Origin: Stenotrophobium rhamnosiphilum
GTDB taxonomy: Bacteria; Pseudomonadota; Gammaproteobacteria; Nevskiales; Nevskiaceae
NCBI RefSeq assembly: GCF_003052265.1
Contig: NZ_QANS01000003.1
Location: forward strand, 62,001-126,000
Direction of reading: 5' to 3'
DNA length: 64,000 nucleotides
The notes under the pieces were generated by a model, which was not told the DNA's origin, searched no databases, and was given only the letters and a program-made list of their open reading frames with translations. Below are positions 7,733 to 17,917 of this stretch, one piece after another; within the stretch, counting starts at the first letter, position 1, and each line of letters starts with the position of its first letter. The position numbers and the translations under genes were made by a program.

Positions 7733-8869
7733 CTAGGCCTTGAGTCTTAGAGCCAAAGCTTCTACGGAATCTTTAATCTGCGTATTGGAGAACTTCACCG
7801 GCATCGGTGGCTTCTCCAGATAGTGCTTGCCGTTGAGCAGCATGCGTCTGGCCGGCGATGTTTTGCGGCTGAGAATTGCGCTGGTTTCGCCATCCAAAGT
7901 TTGCGCGAGCAAATTGGTGATCGAGCCGACACCGCGACCACGGTATTCGCCACGCTTGTTGACGTAGACCAGTGTTTCGTCGTTTTCCAAGTCTGGTTTC
8001 TCAAGCTGCGAATATTCGCCAAAGCCTGCAAACCAAACGGGCACCAGATTCTCGGCTGCCTGCGACACGATGCGCTGCACCCAATCCGGATGAGGCGGGC
8101 GAGCGTTGCCGCCGCGCATGCCGCCAACATAAATCCATTTGATCGCTGGCGTGCGCATCAAAGGTTCGCCATGCAGCGGCGCCCAGTGACGCTGACCTTC
8201 ATCGTCCATCGATTCGTAAGCCTGCACCATCTGCTTGAACGGCCACAGACGGTCAAACGTATCGAGCTGAATCATTTCCAGATTGATCGGGCCTAGCAGC
8301 GGCTCAAACACCAGAAAGTGATTGTGCGCATTGGTGCCGAGCAAATTGGGCACGCGCGCATTGAACGACGCCTGATCTTCAACCGAAGTGCCCACCCAAA
8401 CATTAGGCAATGGCCACTCAACGGCGACACGCGTCTTGAAGTAATGCTTCATGAACGCGGGATTCTTGGTCTGAATAAAGAATCGGTGCTGCGGGGCGTT
8501 CTTGATGACCGTGAAAATCTTGTGGCGAACTTCGTCGCTCACGTCTGGCTGGAACAGATCGCTGAGCGGCGCGACTTCGATATCCATCGGTTCGCGATAG
8601 CGGATGGGTTCAGTCAGCTGCAGCTCGTGCACCGTCACTTCATTGGGCTTGGCGGCCCAGAAGCCGGAGGTGCTGTTTTGGAATTCTTCCCAGCTTTCTT
8701 TGCGTGCAATGCAGTCATTGCAGACAGGGCCGGTTTTCATGCGGCAGCCAATGATCGGATGCCACTTAAACCGGAAAGGTCGTGGCAACGGTTTCTCGAC
8801 GGCTTTACGGGCTTCTTCTCCGCGCATGGTGCGCGAAAGGGAATCCATTAGTTCGTTGAAGTCACTCAT
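7733..8869 (-). CDS. DUF5131 (phage Gp37/Gp68-like) protein with a three-cysteine motif
   Basis: A 378-residue protein resembling the Gp37/Gp68 family: an N-terminal cysteine cluster HPIIGCRMKTGPVCNDC (C-x8-C-x2-C), then DIEVAPLSDLFQPDV, HRFFIQTKNPAFMKHY, WPLPNVWVGTSVEDQ, FLVFEPLLGPI and WIYVGGMRGGNARPPHPDWV. This order matches the family, including the query-like SVEDQ and EPLLGPI blocks. The cysteine triad recalls iron-sulfur or radical-SAM-like proteins, but no function is established. The ATG at 8869 is chosen; an in-frame ATT two codons earlier is unlikely. No phage genes surround it. The 193 bases upstream hold no recognised feature. Confidence 0.75.
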   Translation of the reverse strand: MSDFNELMDSLSRTMRGEEARKAVEKPLPRPFRFKWHPIIGCRMKTGPVCNDCIARKESWEEFQNSTSGFWAAKPNEVTVHELQLTEPIRYREPMDIEVAPLSDLFQPDVSDEVRHKIFTVIKNAPQHRFFIQTKNPAFMKHYFKTRVAVEWPLPNVWVGTSVEDQASFNARVPNLLGTNAHNHFLVFEPLLGPINLEMIQLDTFDRLWPFKQMVQAYESMDDEGQRHWAPLHGEPLMRTPAIKWIYVGGMRGGNARPPHPDWVQRIVSQAAENLVPVWFAGFGEYSQLEKPDLENDETLVYVNKRGEYRGRGVGSITNLLAQTLDGETSAILSRKTSPARRMLLNGKHYLEKPPMPVKFSNTQIKDSVEALALRLKA

Positions 8870-9068
8870 TGGCAATAAATGTCAGTTGCGTTCCGTCGCG
8901 TGCCGATCTTTCGGTCGGCTACCGTATGCGAGTTGAGGTGCCAACCCAATAGAAAAATTGACCCTGCACCAAATTTGACCACTGGCGGCAATCTTGAGAT
9001 CCATCTCAACATTCGTCCTTACCGTTAACCGTGAGCCTATTAAACCCAGCTCCGAGTCTCAAGTGGGA

Positions 9069-10001
9069 CTAAAAGTGATGTGCGGGCTTAACCGGGCTAC
9101 TGAGCGGTTGATCCAGCATTTTCCCCAGCCTAGCGTCTTTCCGCGTCCAAAGATCGTTGACCCAACCCTGGAAGCGCCCCCGAAACTCTTCGTCGTGCTC
9201 GTAATCCCCATGAATCAGATCAGCCGGAATCGCTGAGATGTCGGCCCGTATCGCCAGATCATCCTGCTCCCCGCAAAGCCAGCTCCAGAACAAAGGCTTA
9301 CCGGTTTGGCGGTAGGCCACTGTCACATCGATCAAGCCAGCGAACTGATCCCCCATAGCATTCAACGCAAAAGACATGCCGCCTGACTTCGGGCGCAGCA
9401 AATAACGGTATGGCGAGCGGTTTTTTAGGCGCTTGGCCTCCGAAAAACGGGTGCCCTCAACGAAATTGACCAGCGTCACCGGCTCAGTGCGGAAAATCTC
9501 GCAGGACCGGCGGGTGGCTTCCAGATCTTCGTGACGCAAAGCCGGGTTGGCGGCCACGGCAGCTTTGCTGTGGCGCTTCATGAATGGGAAATCCATCGCC
9601 CAGCAGCCCATGCCAATAATCGGCACGTACATCAGTTGTTGTTTCAAAAAAAAGCGCGGCAGCGGCACGCGGCGATGCAGCACATCAAACAGCAGCAGAA
9701 TATCGGTCATCGATTGATGATTGCTGACCAGCAGATAGCTGCGATTAGAGTCGAGCTTTCCGCGAATATCCACCTGCCACTGCTTGGGATGAAAAATGCG
9801 ATAAATCAGCTGACTCGTCGCGGCCCATTGAATGGCGACGCCGACGCAGTAGCGACTGCAGGCGCGCTGCAAAGGCACATAGGGAATCAGCTTGAGCAAA
9901 ATGCCCGGCAGCAAAAACACAAAAGTGACGATCAACAGCGCCAGCATGGCCAGAAAAGTAGCCGCGCCAACTAAGAATCCAGGCAACAAAATTGAAAACA
10001 T
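9069..10001 (-). CDS. PlsC-like lysophospholipid acyltransferase (YihG type)
   Basis: A 310-residue membrane-anchored acyltransferase. An N-terminal hydrophobic region (residues 1-40) is followed by the catalytic NHX4D motif in SNHQSMTDILLL and the glycerol-phosphate-binding motif NFVEGTRFSEAKR, with the usual IIGMGCWAMDFPFMKR block between them. The family transfers an acyl chain to lysophosphatidate-type lipids at the inner membrane, and the YihG/YihE-like branch has this length. It lies 22 bases after the hemE stop on the same strand and may be read with it. Confidence 0.85.
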   Translation of the reverse strand: MFSILLPGFLVGAATFLAMLALLIVTFVFLLPGILLKLIPYVPLQRACSRYCVGVAIQWAATSQLIYRIFHPKQWQVDIRGKLDSNRSYLLVSNHQSMTDILLLFDVLHRRVPLPRFFLKQQLMYVPIIGMGCWAMDFPFMKRHSKAAVAANPALRHEDLEATRRSCEIFRTEPVTLVNFVEGTRFSEAKRLKNRSPYRYLLRPKSGGMSFALNAMGDQFAGLIDVTVAYRQTGKPLFWSWLCGEQDDLAIRADISAIPADLIHGDYEHDEEFRGRFQGWVNDLWTRKDARLGKMLDQPLSSPVKPAHHF

Positions 10002-10023
10002 TCTTAGCCTCCAACACGCCTAA

Positions 10024-11088
10024 TCAGACGTGATAACGCGGGCTCAGTTCGTGCACGGCTTCAATCATCGCCGCGGCATGCTCCGGCGGCGTTTGCTGCA
10101 GGATGCCGTGACCGAGATTGAAGATGTGTCCTTCGCCCGGACCAAAGCTTTCTAATACTCGTGCGACTTGTTCGCGGATGCGTTCGGGTCGCGCCAACAA
10201 GCACAGCGGATCCAGATTGCCTTGCAGCGCGACGCGATGACCTACTTTGGCGCGAGCATCACGCAGGTCCGTAGTCCAATCTACGCCCAAGGCGTCACAA
10301 CCGGTGTCCGCCATCTTCGACAAATGCTGCCCGCCATTCTTGGTGAACAAAATCACCGGAATATGTGGCGCAAACTTCTTGAGTTTGGCGACGATCAGTT
10401 CCATTGGTTGCAACGAGAAACGTTGATACGCGGCCGGGCTCAGCGCACCGCCCCAAGTGTCGAACACCATCACGGCATCGGCACCACGAGCGATCTGCGC
10501 TTGCAGATAGATCGCAACAGATTCAGAAAGTTTCGCCAGCAATTCGTCGAGCGCTTCAGGCTCGTCGAACATCATCTTCTTGGTCTTGGCGAATTCGCGG
10601 CTGGATTGACCTTCGATCATGTAGGTCGCCAGCGTCCACGGGCTGCCGGCAAAACCAATCAGCGGCACCGAATTATTTAACGCGGATTTGATGGTGCTGA
10701 CCGCATCCATCACGTAGCGCAGTTCGCCTTCGGGATCAGGAATGCCGATGTTGCGAATGTCCGCCACCGTTTGCAGGGGGCGATCAAACACTGGGCCTTC
10801 GCCTTCGACAAAACGCAGGCCGAGGCCCATCGCGTCGGGAATGGTGAGAATGTCGGAGAACAGAATTGCAGCATCGAGGCCGTAGCGTGCGAGTGGCTGC
10901 AGCGTTACTTCGCAGCACAACTCAGCATTGCGGCAGAGGTCCATGAAGCCGCCAGCTTTGGCGCGACTGGCGCGGTACTCAGGCAAATAACGCCCAGCCT
11001 GACGCATCATCCAAACCGGCGTGCGATCAACTTTTTGACGCTTCAGTGCACGCAGAAAACGGTCATTCTTCAAATCTTGATTAGGCAC
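10024..11088 (-). CDS. hemE: Uroporphyrinogen III decarboxylase
   Basis: A 354-residue enzyme, the same length as the E. coli protein. It converts uroporphyrinogen III to coproporphyrinogen III in cytosolic haem synthesis. Family signatures are [17 protein letters not shown] near the N-terminus (the arginines bind substrate carboxylates), [12 protein letters not shown] with the catalytic-region Asp, [16 protein letters not shown] and the C-terminal [14 protein letters not shown]. The start is placed at the GTG at 11088, which gives [15 protein letters not shown] and aligns with known N-termini. This overlaps the end of pyrF by eight bases, suggesting coupled translation. Confidence 0.95.
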   Translation of the reverse strand: MPNQDLKNDRFLRALKRQKVDRTPVWMMRQAGRYLPEYRASRAKAGGFMDLCRNAELCCEVTLQPLARYGLDAAILFSDILTIPDAMGLGLRFVEGEGPVFDRPLQTVADIRNIGIPDPEGELRYVMDAVSTIKSALNNSVPLIGFAGSPWTLATYMIEGQSSREFAKTKKMMFDEPEALDELLAKLSESVAIYLQAQIARGADAVMVFDTWGGALSPAAYQRFSLQPMELIVAKLKKFAPHIPVILFTKNGGQHLSKMADTGCDALGVDWTTDLRDARAKVGHRVALQGNLDPLCLLARPERIREQVARVLESFGPGEGHIFNLGHGILQQTPPEHAAAMIEAVHELSPRYHV

Positions 11089-11794
11089 GCAGAGCACTCG
11101 CAATTTCTTGTTGGATGGAAAGCGCGGCGTTGCGCGGATCAGCGGCGTCACGAATCGGACGGCCTACTACGATGTAGTCAGCACCCGACTGGATCGCATG
11201 CGTGGGCGTCATCACGCGCTTTTGATCACCATCGGGTTTGTTTTCTACCGGACGAATACCCGGCGTTACACAAATGAGTTCATGCGGTGCCTCGCGGCGC
11301 AGGCGTTCGACTTCAAGGCCAGACGACACCACGCCATCACAACCGGCTTGCAGTGCGCGACGTGCGCGCGACAGAACGAGATCAGCGATATTGCAGTCGA
11401 AGCCCATGTCGGCGACATCGCCTTGATCGAGGCTCGTGAGCGCCGTCACTGCCAATACTTTGAGATTGCCCGACTTGGCTTTCGCCGCCGCTTCCATGAT
11501 CGACTGATTGCCATGAATGGTGCAGAAATCCGCACCACGTTCGGCGAGATTCTTCACCGCGCGCGCAACCGTCTCGGGGATGTCGAAGAATTTCAGATCG
11601 ACGAAGACTTTCTTGTCGTTGTTGCGCAGCCATTCCAGCAGTTCGAAGAAGCCAGGCGCCATCAGCAATTCCATGCCGATTTTGTAAAACACACCGGCAT
11701 CACCCAGGGCGTTGACCATCGCCTTGGCCTGCTCGGCTTCGGGCACATCAAGGGCAATAATCAGGCGTTCGCGGGCAGGAATCAGCTTGGACAT
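11081..11794 (-). CDS. pyrF: Orotidine 5'-phosphate decarboxylase
   Basis: A 237-residue enzyme for the last step of UMP synthesis. The active-site block is [18 protein letters not shown] with the Asp-Lys pair, preceded by IIALDVPE at the N-terminus and followed by the phosphate-binding end VTPGIRP and [13 protein letters not shown]. The ATG at 11794 gives [11 protein letters not shown] and a normal length; the frame is open upstream but that part does not resemble the family. Its stop overlaps the hemE start. Confidence 0.95.
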   Translation of the reverse strand: MSKLIPARERLIIALDVPEAEQAKAMVNALGDAGVFYKIGMELLMAPGFFELLEWLRNNDKKVFVDLKFFDIPETVARAVKNLAERGADFCTIHGNQSIMEAAAKAKSGNLKVLAVTALTSLDQGDVADMGFDCNIADLVLSRARRALQAGCDGVVSSGLEVERLRREAPHELICVTPGIRPVENKPDGDQKRVMTPTHAIQSGADYIVVGRPIRDAADPRNAALSIQQEIASALRA

Positions 11795-11884
11795 GGCAGG
11801 GCATCTTTGGGGACGGCCTATTTTACCCCGGAAAGCCAAGATTTATTGCCCTTGTACCGCGTCAGGGCCTCTCTTGCGTCAGGT

Positions 11885-12148
11885 CTAGAAATCGAACAAC
11901 TCGCCCAGCAAGCTCTTCCTTCTTTTGTGCTTGTAGTAGTCCGAGTCCCGCGAGTCATCGTAAGAAGGCTTGGAACTGCGCGACTCCTGCGGACGTGCTT
12001 GTGGCACTTCGGCGACAGAGCGTTCGATTAACTTGTCCAACTCACCACGATCCAGCCAAACCCCGCGACATTGCGGGCAATAGTCAATCTCGATGCCTTG
12101 GCGGTCCGCCATGGTGAGATTTGTGTCTTTACATACGGGGCATTTCAT
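11885..12148 (-). CDS. Zinc-ribbon (zf-TFIIB) domain protein
   Basis: An 87-residue protein. The N-terminal half is a TFIIB-like zinc ribbon with CPVCKD and CPQCRGVWLDRGELDKL, the four-cysteine pattern of this family. The C-terminal half is a charged, low-complexity linker (many S, R, D, K) ending in the hydrophobic LLGELFDF. Probably a small cytosolic metal-binding protein; its partner is unknown. It stands alone between pyrF and hrpA. Confidence 0.85.
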   Translation of the reverse strand: MKCPVCKDTNLTMADRQGIEIDYCPQCRGVWLDRGELDKLIERSVAEVPQARPQESRSSKPSYDDSRDSDYYKHKRRKSLLGELFDF

Positions 12149-12231
12149 GTGGCCTGATCCTGATCTAGCAATGTTGTATTGCCGGCTCTAGGACAGTGAG
12201 CCCCTACGAAGGTTCGACACGCAACTTCGCG

Positions 12232-15200
12232 CTAGGCCTTGATCAAGGCCGCCACTTTCTCGGCGTTGGGCGCGCCTTGCGCCTTGAGCTCCTGCGCAAA
12301 CAGGGCCACGCGCCACTCTTCCAGCACCCAACGCGCGGGATGGAAAGGCTCGGGGATGCGATCTGCAACTTTACGCAGCGATGCGGTGAGTTCGGCATCA
12401 CGCGCGGGTTTATTCGCAAGACGATCAAGGCGAATGCCGATGGCCTTGAGATAGGTCGCGATGCGCGGCCATTGGGCATCGGGCACCGATGCAGCAAAAC
12501 CGGGCGCGAACAGGTTTTGTAATTGGCCTTGCAGATCGTTGATCGACTCCGCCCATTGACTGCCGTGTGAGCGCAAGCGTCGCTTCAGTTCGGCCGCCGT
12601 CAGCAGCCACGCACAAATTTCATCCAGCATCTTGGCGGCTTCACGGCCGAACTCGCCGCGGTGCATCAGTGCGGTGTTGAACTGCGCTTGCGTGCGAATC
12701 GCTGCCGTATCCCATGCCGATGTCGCGGCACGCTCAGCAATCGCCTGCGCGAGATCATCTGAAGTGTAGGGTGCATTGACCAAAGCGAGATTGAGTTTGC
12801 TCTTGGCGGTCTTGGCTAAATCACGCATGCGATCGGGCAATTTGGAAAGTAGCAGCGCACGCACGCCAATCGCATGTGTGGTGGCCGCAACACTTTGCGA
12901 TTCCAGCAAGCGCAGCGAAATCGTTGCGCCTGTCACTTGCAGCGCAGGATACCCACGCGCACCACCGGCCAAATCGACAAACTCTGGCAAATCGCCGAAG
13001 TCCCATTGATCGATTACGTCACGCACCCATCGTTTCGCTACTTCATCACGAGTCGCAGCTTGCGAGAGCGCGGCGCGTGCGGGCGCAGCGTTGCCTTGTT
13101 GGAGCTGTTGCAGTGTCTCGGCTTCGGCGACCATTTTGCCTTTGTCATCTTCAACCACCAGACGCGGTTTCAAATGCACTGGTAATTTTTCGGGTGAGAA
13201 ATTACTCGGTTCCAACTTCACACCCGTCATCGCGTGGAAGTGGCTGCAAATCGCAGAGAGAAAATCGCCATCACTCGGCGACATGCGCGCAGCAAGCGCC
13301 GTGGCGTAATCCGCGGCGGGCGTGCAATAGCGACGCAGATTTTGCGGCAGCGTGCGGATCAGCGCTTCAATGCGCGCCGGGCGCAAGCCTGGCACGAGCC
13401 AATCAAACGCATCTTTCGGCAGTGCGTAAAGCAGCGATAGCGGAATATGAAAACTCACGCCGTCTTCATCTTCGCCCGGATCGTGTGCATAGCTGAGTTC
13501 CAGCGTGTGCTCACCAATATCGAGAAAATCGGGGAATAGTTCGGCAACGTTGGCATTGGCACCTGAGCGCAGCACGTCTTCTTCCACCATCAACAAAACT
13601 GCACCAAAACGCTTGGCGCCTTCTCCTGGTTTTGGTGGCGCTTGGCCAGCGCCAAGCTGACGCAGCCAATTCTTCAGTCCCGCGATCGTGCAGACATCGG
13701 CTGGCACGCGCTGGTTGTAGAACTCACAGAGTTGATCTTCGTCAGCAAGCAAATCCGGGCGACGCAGACGCGTTTCTTTCTCGCGCACTTCTTCAATCAG
13801 CTTGAGATTGCGTTGCAAGAAATCGAGCTTGTTCGGGCAGTCGCCGCGCACCAAACCATCAAGTATAAAAATACGGCGTGCTTCTACTGGCTCCAGAGAA
13901 CCGTAATGGCGCTGACGCTTGACCAGCGGCAGACCGAATAAACTCTGATGTTCAGTCGCCGTGACTTCACCGCGATCACCATTCCACTGCGGATGCGTCA
14001 GCGTGCGCTTGACCAAATGCGCGCCGACTTCTGCGAGCCACTCGGGTTCGACGGCTGCATTCACGCGCGCGAATAACTGGCTGGTCTGTGCGAGTTGCGC
14101 GCTCATCAACCACTGCGGCGCTTTCTTCGCCAGCGCAGAGCCAGGAAATATTTTGAACTTGCGACCACGCGGGCCTTGATACTCCGGCTTGTCCGGTGCT
14201 TTGAGGCCGATGTGATCAATCAAACCTGCAAGCAGACATTTGTGAATCTGCGGCAACAGATCATCGAGTGTCAGCTTCGAATCACGCGGCTCTTCGGGTT
14301 GATCATGTCGCAGCAGATCAACAATCTGCTTATAAACCGCTTCCCACTCTTCCATACGCAAGTAAGAGACAAAGTTGTCGCGACAGATTTTTCGTAGCTG
14401 ACGATTGGAAGAAGCATCACTCCATTCGCGCCATTTCTGCCAAAGATTCAGCAAACTCAAAAAGTCTGAGCGTGGATGACGCCAGGTCGCATGCTTGGCG
14501 CGTGCAGCTTCTTGCGCTTCTGGCGGAACGTCGTGTGGATCTTGCACGGACAAAGCCGCAGCCAAAGCCCAGATATGTTCGCGACAACTGGTTTGATCAC
14601 GACCGGCCATCGCGATGCGAGCGATGCGTGGATCCAGCGGTAGGCGCGCAAGTTCACGCCCAAGTCGCGTCAGACGGCGATCATCATCCAAGGCACCCAA
14701 CGTTTGCAGTAGACGATAACCATCGGAGACATGGCGTGACTCTGGCGGATCAATCCAAGGGAAGTCTTCAACGTCACCAAGATTCAACGCCGCCATCTGC
14801 AAAATGACGCCAGCAAGATTGGCGCGCAAGATTTCGGGGTCCGTAAACAAAGGACGAACTTCGAATTCCTCTTTTTCATACAGACGAATACAAATGCCCG
14901 CACCAATGCGGCCGCAACGACCTGAGCGTTGATTAGCTGCAGACTGCGCCACTGCTTCAATCTGCAATTGCTGCACGCCGAGACGCGGTGAGAAGCGATT
15001 GATGCGCGCAGTACCGGTGTCGACAACAAAGCGAATGCCCGGAACCGTCAGTGATGTTTCAGCGACGTTGGTCGAGAGAACAATTTTTGCTGGGCCACCG
15101 GTGCTGAACACACGATCCTGCTGTTGTGCAGGCAAACGCGAATACAGCGGCAGAATTTCTGCGCGTGGGAAACGGCCAGGCAATGAACGCGCAAGATCAT

Positions 15201-16080
15201 GAATCTCGCGCTCACCCGGCAAGAACACCAGCACATCGCCACGCGGTGCGCCAGGCCATAGTTCAGCAATTGCAGCGCCGACGCGATCTTCAAGATCATC
15301 ATCTTTATCTGGCGCGCGATAACGCACGTCCACCGGATAAGCGCGACCGGACACCGTAAGAATCGGCGCGCCATCAAAGTGTTTGGATAAACGCTCGGGA
15401 TCCAGCGTTGCCGAAGTCACGATGACTTTAAGATCAGGACGTTTAGGCAGCAGGCGCTTAAGCCAGCCCAACAAGAAATCGATGTTGAGACTGCGCTCGT
15501 GCGCTTCGTCGATGATGATGGTGTCGTAGGCCAGCAATTCGCGATCACGCTGCAACTCGGCGAGCAAAATGCCGTCCGTCATCAGCTTGACCATTGAGCG
15601 CTCGGATACTCGGCGATCAAAGCGCGTTTCATATCCGACCAGTTCACCCAGCTTGCCGTTGAGTTCGCTGGCAATGCGCGTTGCAACACTGCGTGCAGCA
15701 AGACGACGTGGTTGCGTGTGACCAATCAATCCACGCTGCCCGCGGCCAAGCTCTAAACAAAGCTTAGGTAACTGCGTGGTTTTACCGGAGCCCGTTTCGC
15801 CGCAAAGAATAACGACTTGGTTGCCACGAATTGCCGCGAGCAATTCTTCGCGCGCCTGCACAACAGGCAATTCTTCTGGATAACTAATCGTTTGTGGTTT
15901 TAGGCGCGCGCGATTTTCGGCGGCAAGTAGCGCGCGCTGCACGTCAGCATTGAATCGCCCGATATCAAATTTACCTTCACGCGCCTGTGCCAATGTGCGG
16001 TCAAGGCGCACGGCATCACGCACGAGCAGTTGCTCGCGTATTGCGCCAAAAGCAGTCTTGAGCTTTGCGACAGATTCCAC
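12232..16080 (-). CDS. hrpA: ATP-dependent RNA helicase HrpA (DEAH box)
   Basis: A 1282-residue protein, close to E. coli HrpA (about 1300). Motif I is GETGSGKTTQLPKLC (about 94-108), motif II IIDEAHERSLNIDFLLG, motif III VTSATLD, motif V STNVAETSLTVPGIRFVVD and motif VI SANQRSGRCGRIGAG. The helicase-associated domain and the long HrpA-specific C-terminal region (DUF3418 area) follow without interruption. The family remodels RNA and rescues stalled ribosomes. The start is a GTG, 11 bases after the stop of the sugar dehydrogenase gene, so yceH, the dehydrogenase and hrpA form one likely operon. Confidence 0.95.
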   Translation of the reverse strand: MESVAKLKTAFGAIREQLLVRDAVRLDRTLAQAREGKFDIGRFNADVQRALLAAENRARLKPQTISYPEELPVVQAREELLAAIRGNQVVILCGETGSGKTTQLPKLCLELGRGQRGLIGHTQPRRLAARSVATRIASELNGKLGELVGYETRFDRRVSERSMVKLMTDGILLAELQRDRELLAYDTIIIDEAHERSLNIDFLLGWLKRLLPKRPDLKVIVTSATLDPERLSKHFDGAPILTVSGRAYPVDVRYRAPDKDDDLEDRVGAAIAELWPGAPRGDVLVFLPGEREIHDLARSLPGRFPRAEILPLYSRLPAQQQDRVFSTGGPAKIVLSTNVAETSLTVPGIRFVVDTGTARINRFSPRLGVQQLQIEAVAQSAANQRSGRCGRIGAGICIRLYEKEEFEVRPLFTDPEILRANLAGVILQMAALNLGDVEDFPWIDPPESRHVSDGYRLLQTLGALDDDRRLTRLGRELARLPLDPRIARIAMAGRDQTSCREHIWALAAALSVQDPHDVPPEAQEAARAKHATWRHPRSDFLSLLNLWQKWREWSDASSNRQLRKICRDNFVSYLRMEEWEAVYKQIVDLLRHDQPEEPRDSKLTLDDLLPQIHKCLLAGLIDHIGLKAPDKPEYQGPRGRKFKIFPGSALAKKAPQWLMSAQLAQTSQLFARVNAAVEPEWLAEVGAHLVKRTLTHPQWNGDRGEVTATEHQSLFGLPLVKRQRHYGSLEPVEARRIFILDGLVRGDCPNKLDFLQRNLKLIEEVREKETRLRRPDLLADEDQLCEFYNQRVPADVCTIAGLKNWLRQLGAGQAPPKPGEGAKRFGAVLLMVEEDVLRSGANANVAELFPDFLDIGEHTLELSYAHDPGEDEDGVSFHIPLSLLYALPKDAFDWLVPGLRPARIEALIRTLPQNLRRYCTPAADYATALAARMSPSDGDFLSAICSHFHAMTGVKLEPSNFSPEKLPVHLKPRLVVEDDKGKMVAEAETLQQLQQGNAAPARAALSQAATRDEVAKRWVRDVIDQWDFGDLPEFVDLAGGARGYPALQVTGATISLRLLESQSVAATTHAIGVRALLLSKLPDRMRDLAKTAKSKLNLALVNAPYTSDDLAQAIAERAATSAWDTAAIRTQAQFNTALMHRGEFGREAAKMLDEICAWLLTAAELKRRLRSHGSQWAESINDLQGQLQNLFAPGFAASVPDAQWPRIATYLKAIGIRLDRLANKPARDAELTASLRKVADRIPEPFHPARWVLEEWRVALFAQELKAQGAPNAEKVAALIKA

Positions 16081-16091
16081 GGCTTTAATCC

Positions 16092-17216
16092 TTAACGCGG
16101 ACCGACGCGCAAAATCTGACCGTCGCTTTCATCTGTCAGTAAGTAGAGATACCCATCTGGCCCCTGCCGCACATCACGCACGCGGCGACCGATATCGAAA
16201 CGTTGTTCGCTCAGTACCTTGTCGTCCTTCAGCTGCAAACGTACGAGCTGCCCGAACTTGAGTGAGCCAACAAAAAGATTTCCCTGCCATTGAGGAAAAC
16301 GCGCTGCGTTGTAGAAAGCCATGCCGGATGGCGCAATCGATGGAACCCAATAATAAATCGGTTGTTCCATGCCTTCTTTTTTTGTAATGCCCTCACCAAT
16401 CTTGCCGCCGCCGTACTGCTCGCCGTAAGTGATGATAGGCCAACCGTAGTTGCGGCCTGCTTGAGGAATATTGATCTCGTCGCCACCTTGCGGACCGTGT
16501 TCATGCGTCCACAGCTTTCCACTCCATGGATTGATCGCAGCGCCCTGAAGATTGCGGTGACCGTATGACCACAACTCGGGTCGCGCATCTTTGCGGATGA
16601 CGAAAGGATTATCTGCGGGTACATCGCCTTCACGCGTGACTCGGATGACTTTGCCGAGATCGTTGTCCAGCGTTTGCGCCTGCTGCATGGCGCTACCGCG
16701 CTCACCTGCAGTGACGAATAAATTGCCGTCGGCTGCAAATGCGAGTCGCGAACCAAAGTGCTTGTCGCTTTTTATTGCGGGCTGCTGGCGAAAGATGACT
16801 TTGAGATTCTCGATACGATCTTGTGCAAGTTCGGCATGAGCCACAGCTGTGCCGTTCGCGCCATCGGCGCGCGGTTCGCTATAGCTGAAATAGATACGCC
16901 GAGTTTTGGCGAACTGCGGATCAAGCACCACATCCAGCAAACCGCCCTGACCTTTGAACACTACGCTTGGCACGCCAGCTAACGGTGCAGAAATCTTGCC
17001 CGCCGCATCAACGATGCGCAGGCGCCCGGGCTTTTCTGTGACGAGCATGCGTCCATCAGGCAAAAACGCCAGTGCCCACGGCTGTTGCAGGCCGTGCGCG
17101 ATGCGTTTCACGTCTAACGCCGATTGAGCCGGTTTGCCTTCGACATAGTTGCTGTAAACAACCAGCGAAAATAGCGCCAGCAGTGCCGCAAGCAATAGGT
17201 GGCGCAACTTGATCAT
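16092..17216 (-). CDS. PQQ-dependent aldose sugar dehydrogenase (YliI/Asd type)
   Basis: A 374-residue periplasmic beta-propeller with a signal anchor (residues 5-22). Family blocks are LQQPWALAFLPDGRMLVTEK, GQGGLLDVVLDPQF, a catalytic-type SDKHFGSRLAFAADGNLF, ELWSYGHRNLQGAAINP and THEHGPQGGDEINI. Related soluble dehydrogenases oxidise sugars using PQQ and calcium. No PQQ biosynthesis genes are visible in this window, so the cofactor would have to be made elsewhere or scavenged. The start overlaps the yceH stop as ATGA, a common coupling signal. Confidence 0.88.
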   Translation of the reverse strand: MIKLRHLLLAALLALFSLVVYSNYVEGKPAQSALDVKRIAHGLQQPWALAFLPDGRMLVTEKPGRLRIVDAAGKISAPLAGVPSVVFKGQGGLLDVVLDPQFAKTRRIYFSYSEPRADGANGTAVAHAELAQDRIENLKVIFRQQPAIKSDKHFGSRLAFAADGNLFVTAGERGSAMQQAQTLDNDLGKVIRVTREGDVPADNPFVIRKDARPELWSYGHRNLQGAAINPWSGKLWTHEHGPQGGDEINIPQAGRNYGWPIITYGEQYGGGKIGEGITKKEGMEQPIYYWVPSIAPSGMAFYNAARFPQWQGNLFVGSLKFGQLVRLQLKDDKVLSEQRFDIGRRVRDVRQGPDGYLYLLTDESDGQILRVGPR

Positions 17217-17863
17217 TCCACTGGCGTCTGACGTTGCTCTAACTCAGCAACCTTTGCTTCCAGCACACGAATTCGCTCATACAAATCGGCCAAAGAAATT
17301 TTCTCGCCGCTGGCTGTTGTTGCAACCGTCGCCGCTGGGCTGGTCTGCTCTGGTGAAAATGGCGTGGCGACTTCGCCGCTCAGTGTGTGGGCGTAGCGCA
17401 GCGATGATTGTCCTACCGCACGTGGCAGCAATGTCGCCATAGGCTGCGCACGATCCGCGAGGTCTTGCAGCGCCTGATTAGCACCGTCAGCATCTGCTGG
17501 GCCACCGAGTACAACGGCGTTCGCACGCAATTCAGACAAGGTCTGCGGCCCACGCAAAATCAAAGTTGCGAGCACGGCCATCACGGGCGGCTTCAACAGC
17601 AATTGATTGTGAAAGTGATGACGCCACTTGGCGACGCGCCCGCCAAAGTCATCGCGTGCGACCAATTTGTTTTGTTCAAGTGCATTGAGCGCAGCGCCAA
17701 CATCACCTTCGCTCAGATTCATCACTGGGCTGCGGCTGCTCTTTTGATTGCAGGCCAGCATGATGGCGTTGACCGTCATCGGGTAGTACTGCGGCGTGGC
17801 AATAGATTTTTCGACCATCGCAGCGATGACGCGTGCTTCGTTGGGGCTGAGTTGTGGGGTCAT
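17213..17863 (-). CDS. YceH family protein (DUF480)
   Basis: A 216-residue protein with the DUF480 pattern: LSPNEARVIAAMVEKSIATP, YYPMTVNAIMLACNQKSSR and KWRHHFHNQL, predicted as two winged-helix domains, followed by a short C-terminal coiled-coil-like segment (RIRVLEAKVAELEQRQ). The function is not established; the fold suggests nucleic-acid or protein binding. First gene of the set yceH, sugar dehydrogenase, hrpA. Confidence 0.88.
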   Translation of the reverse strand: MTPQLSPNEARVIAAMVEKSIATPQYYPMTVNAIMLACNQKSSRSPVMNLSEGDVGAALNALEQNKLVARDDFGGRVAKWRHHFHNQLLLKPPVMAVLATLILRGPQTLSELRANAVVLGGPADADGANQALQDLADRAQPMATLLPRAVGQSSLRYAHTLSGEVATPFSPEQTSPAATVATTASGEKISLADLYERIRVLEAKVAELEQRQTPVE

Positions 17864-17917
17864 AAATGCCTGTGTGATTCGACAAAAAGCGCGGCAGTCT
17901 ACCGCAGCGCCGCAGTA

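Noticed and set aside
11108-12031. 307-codon open frame opposite pyrF
   Set aside because: Antisense to pyrF and part of the zinc-ribbon gene; no motif or ribosome site.
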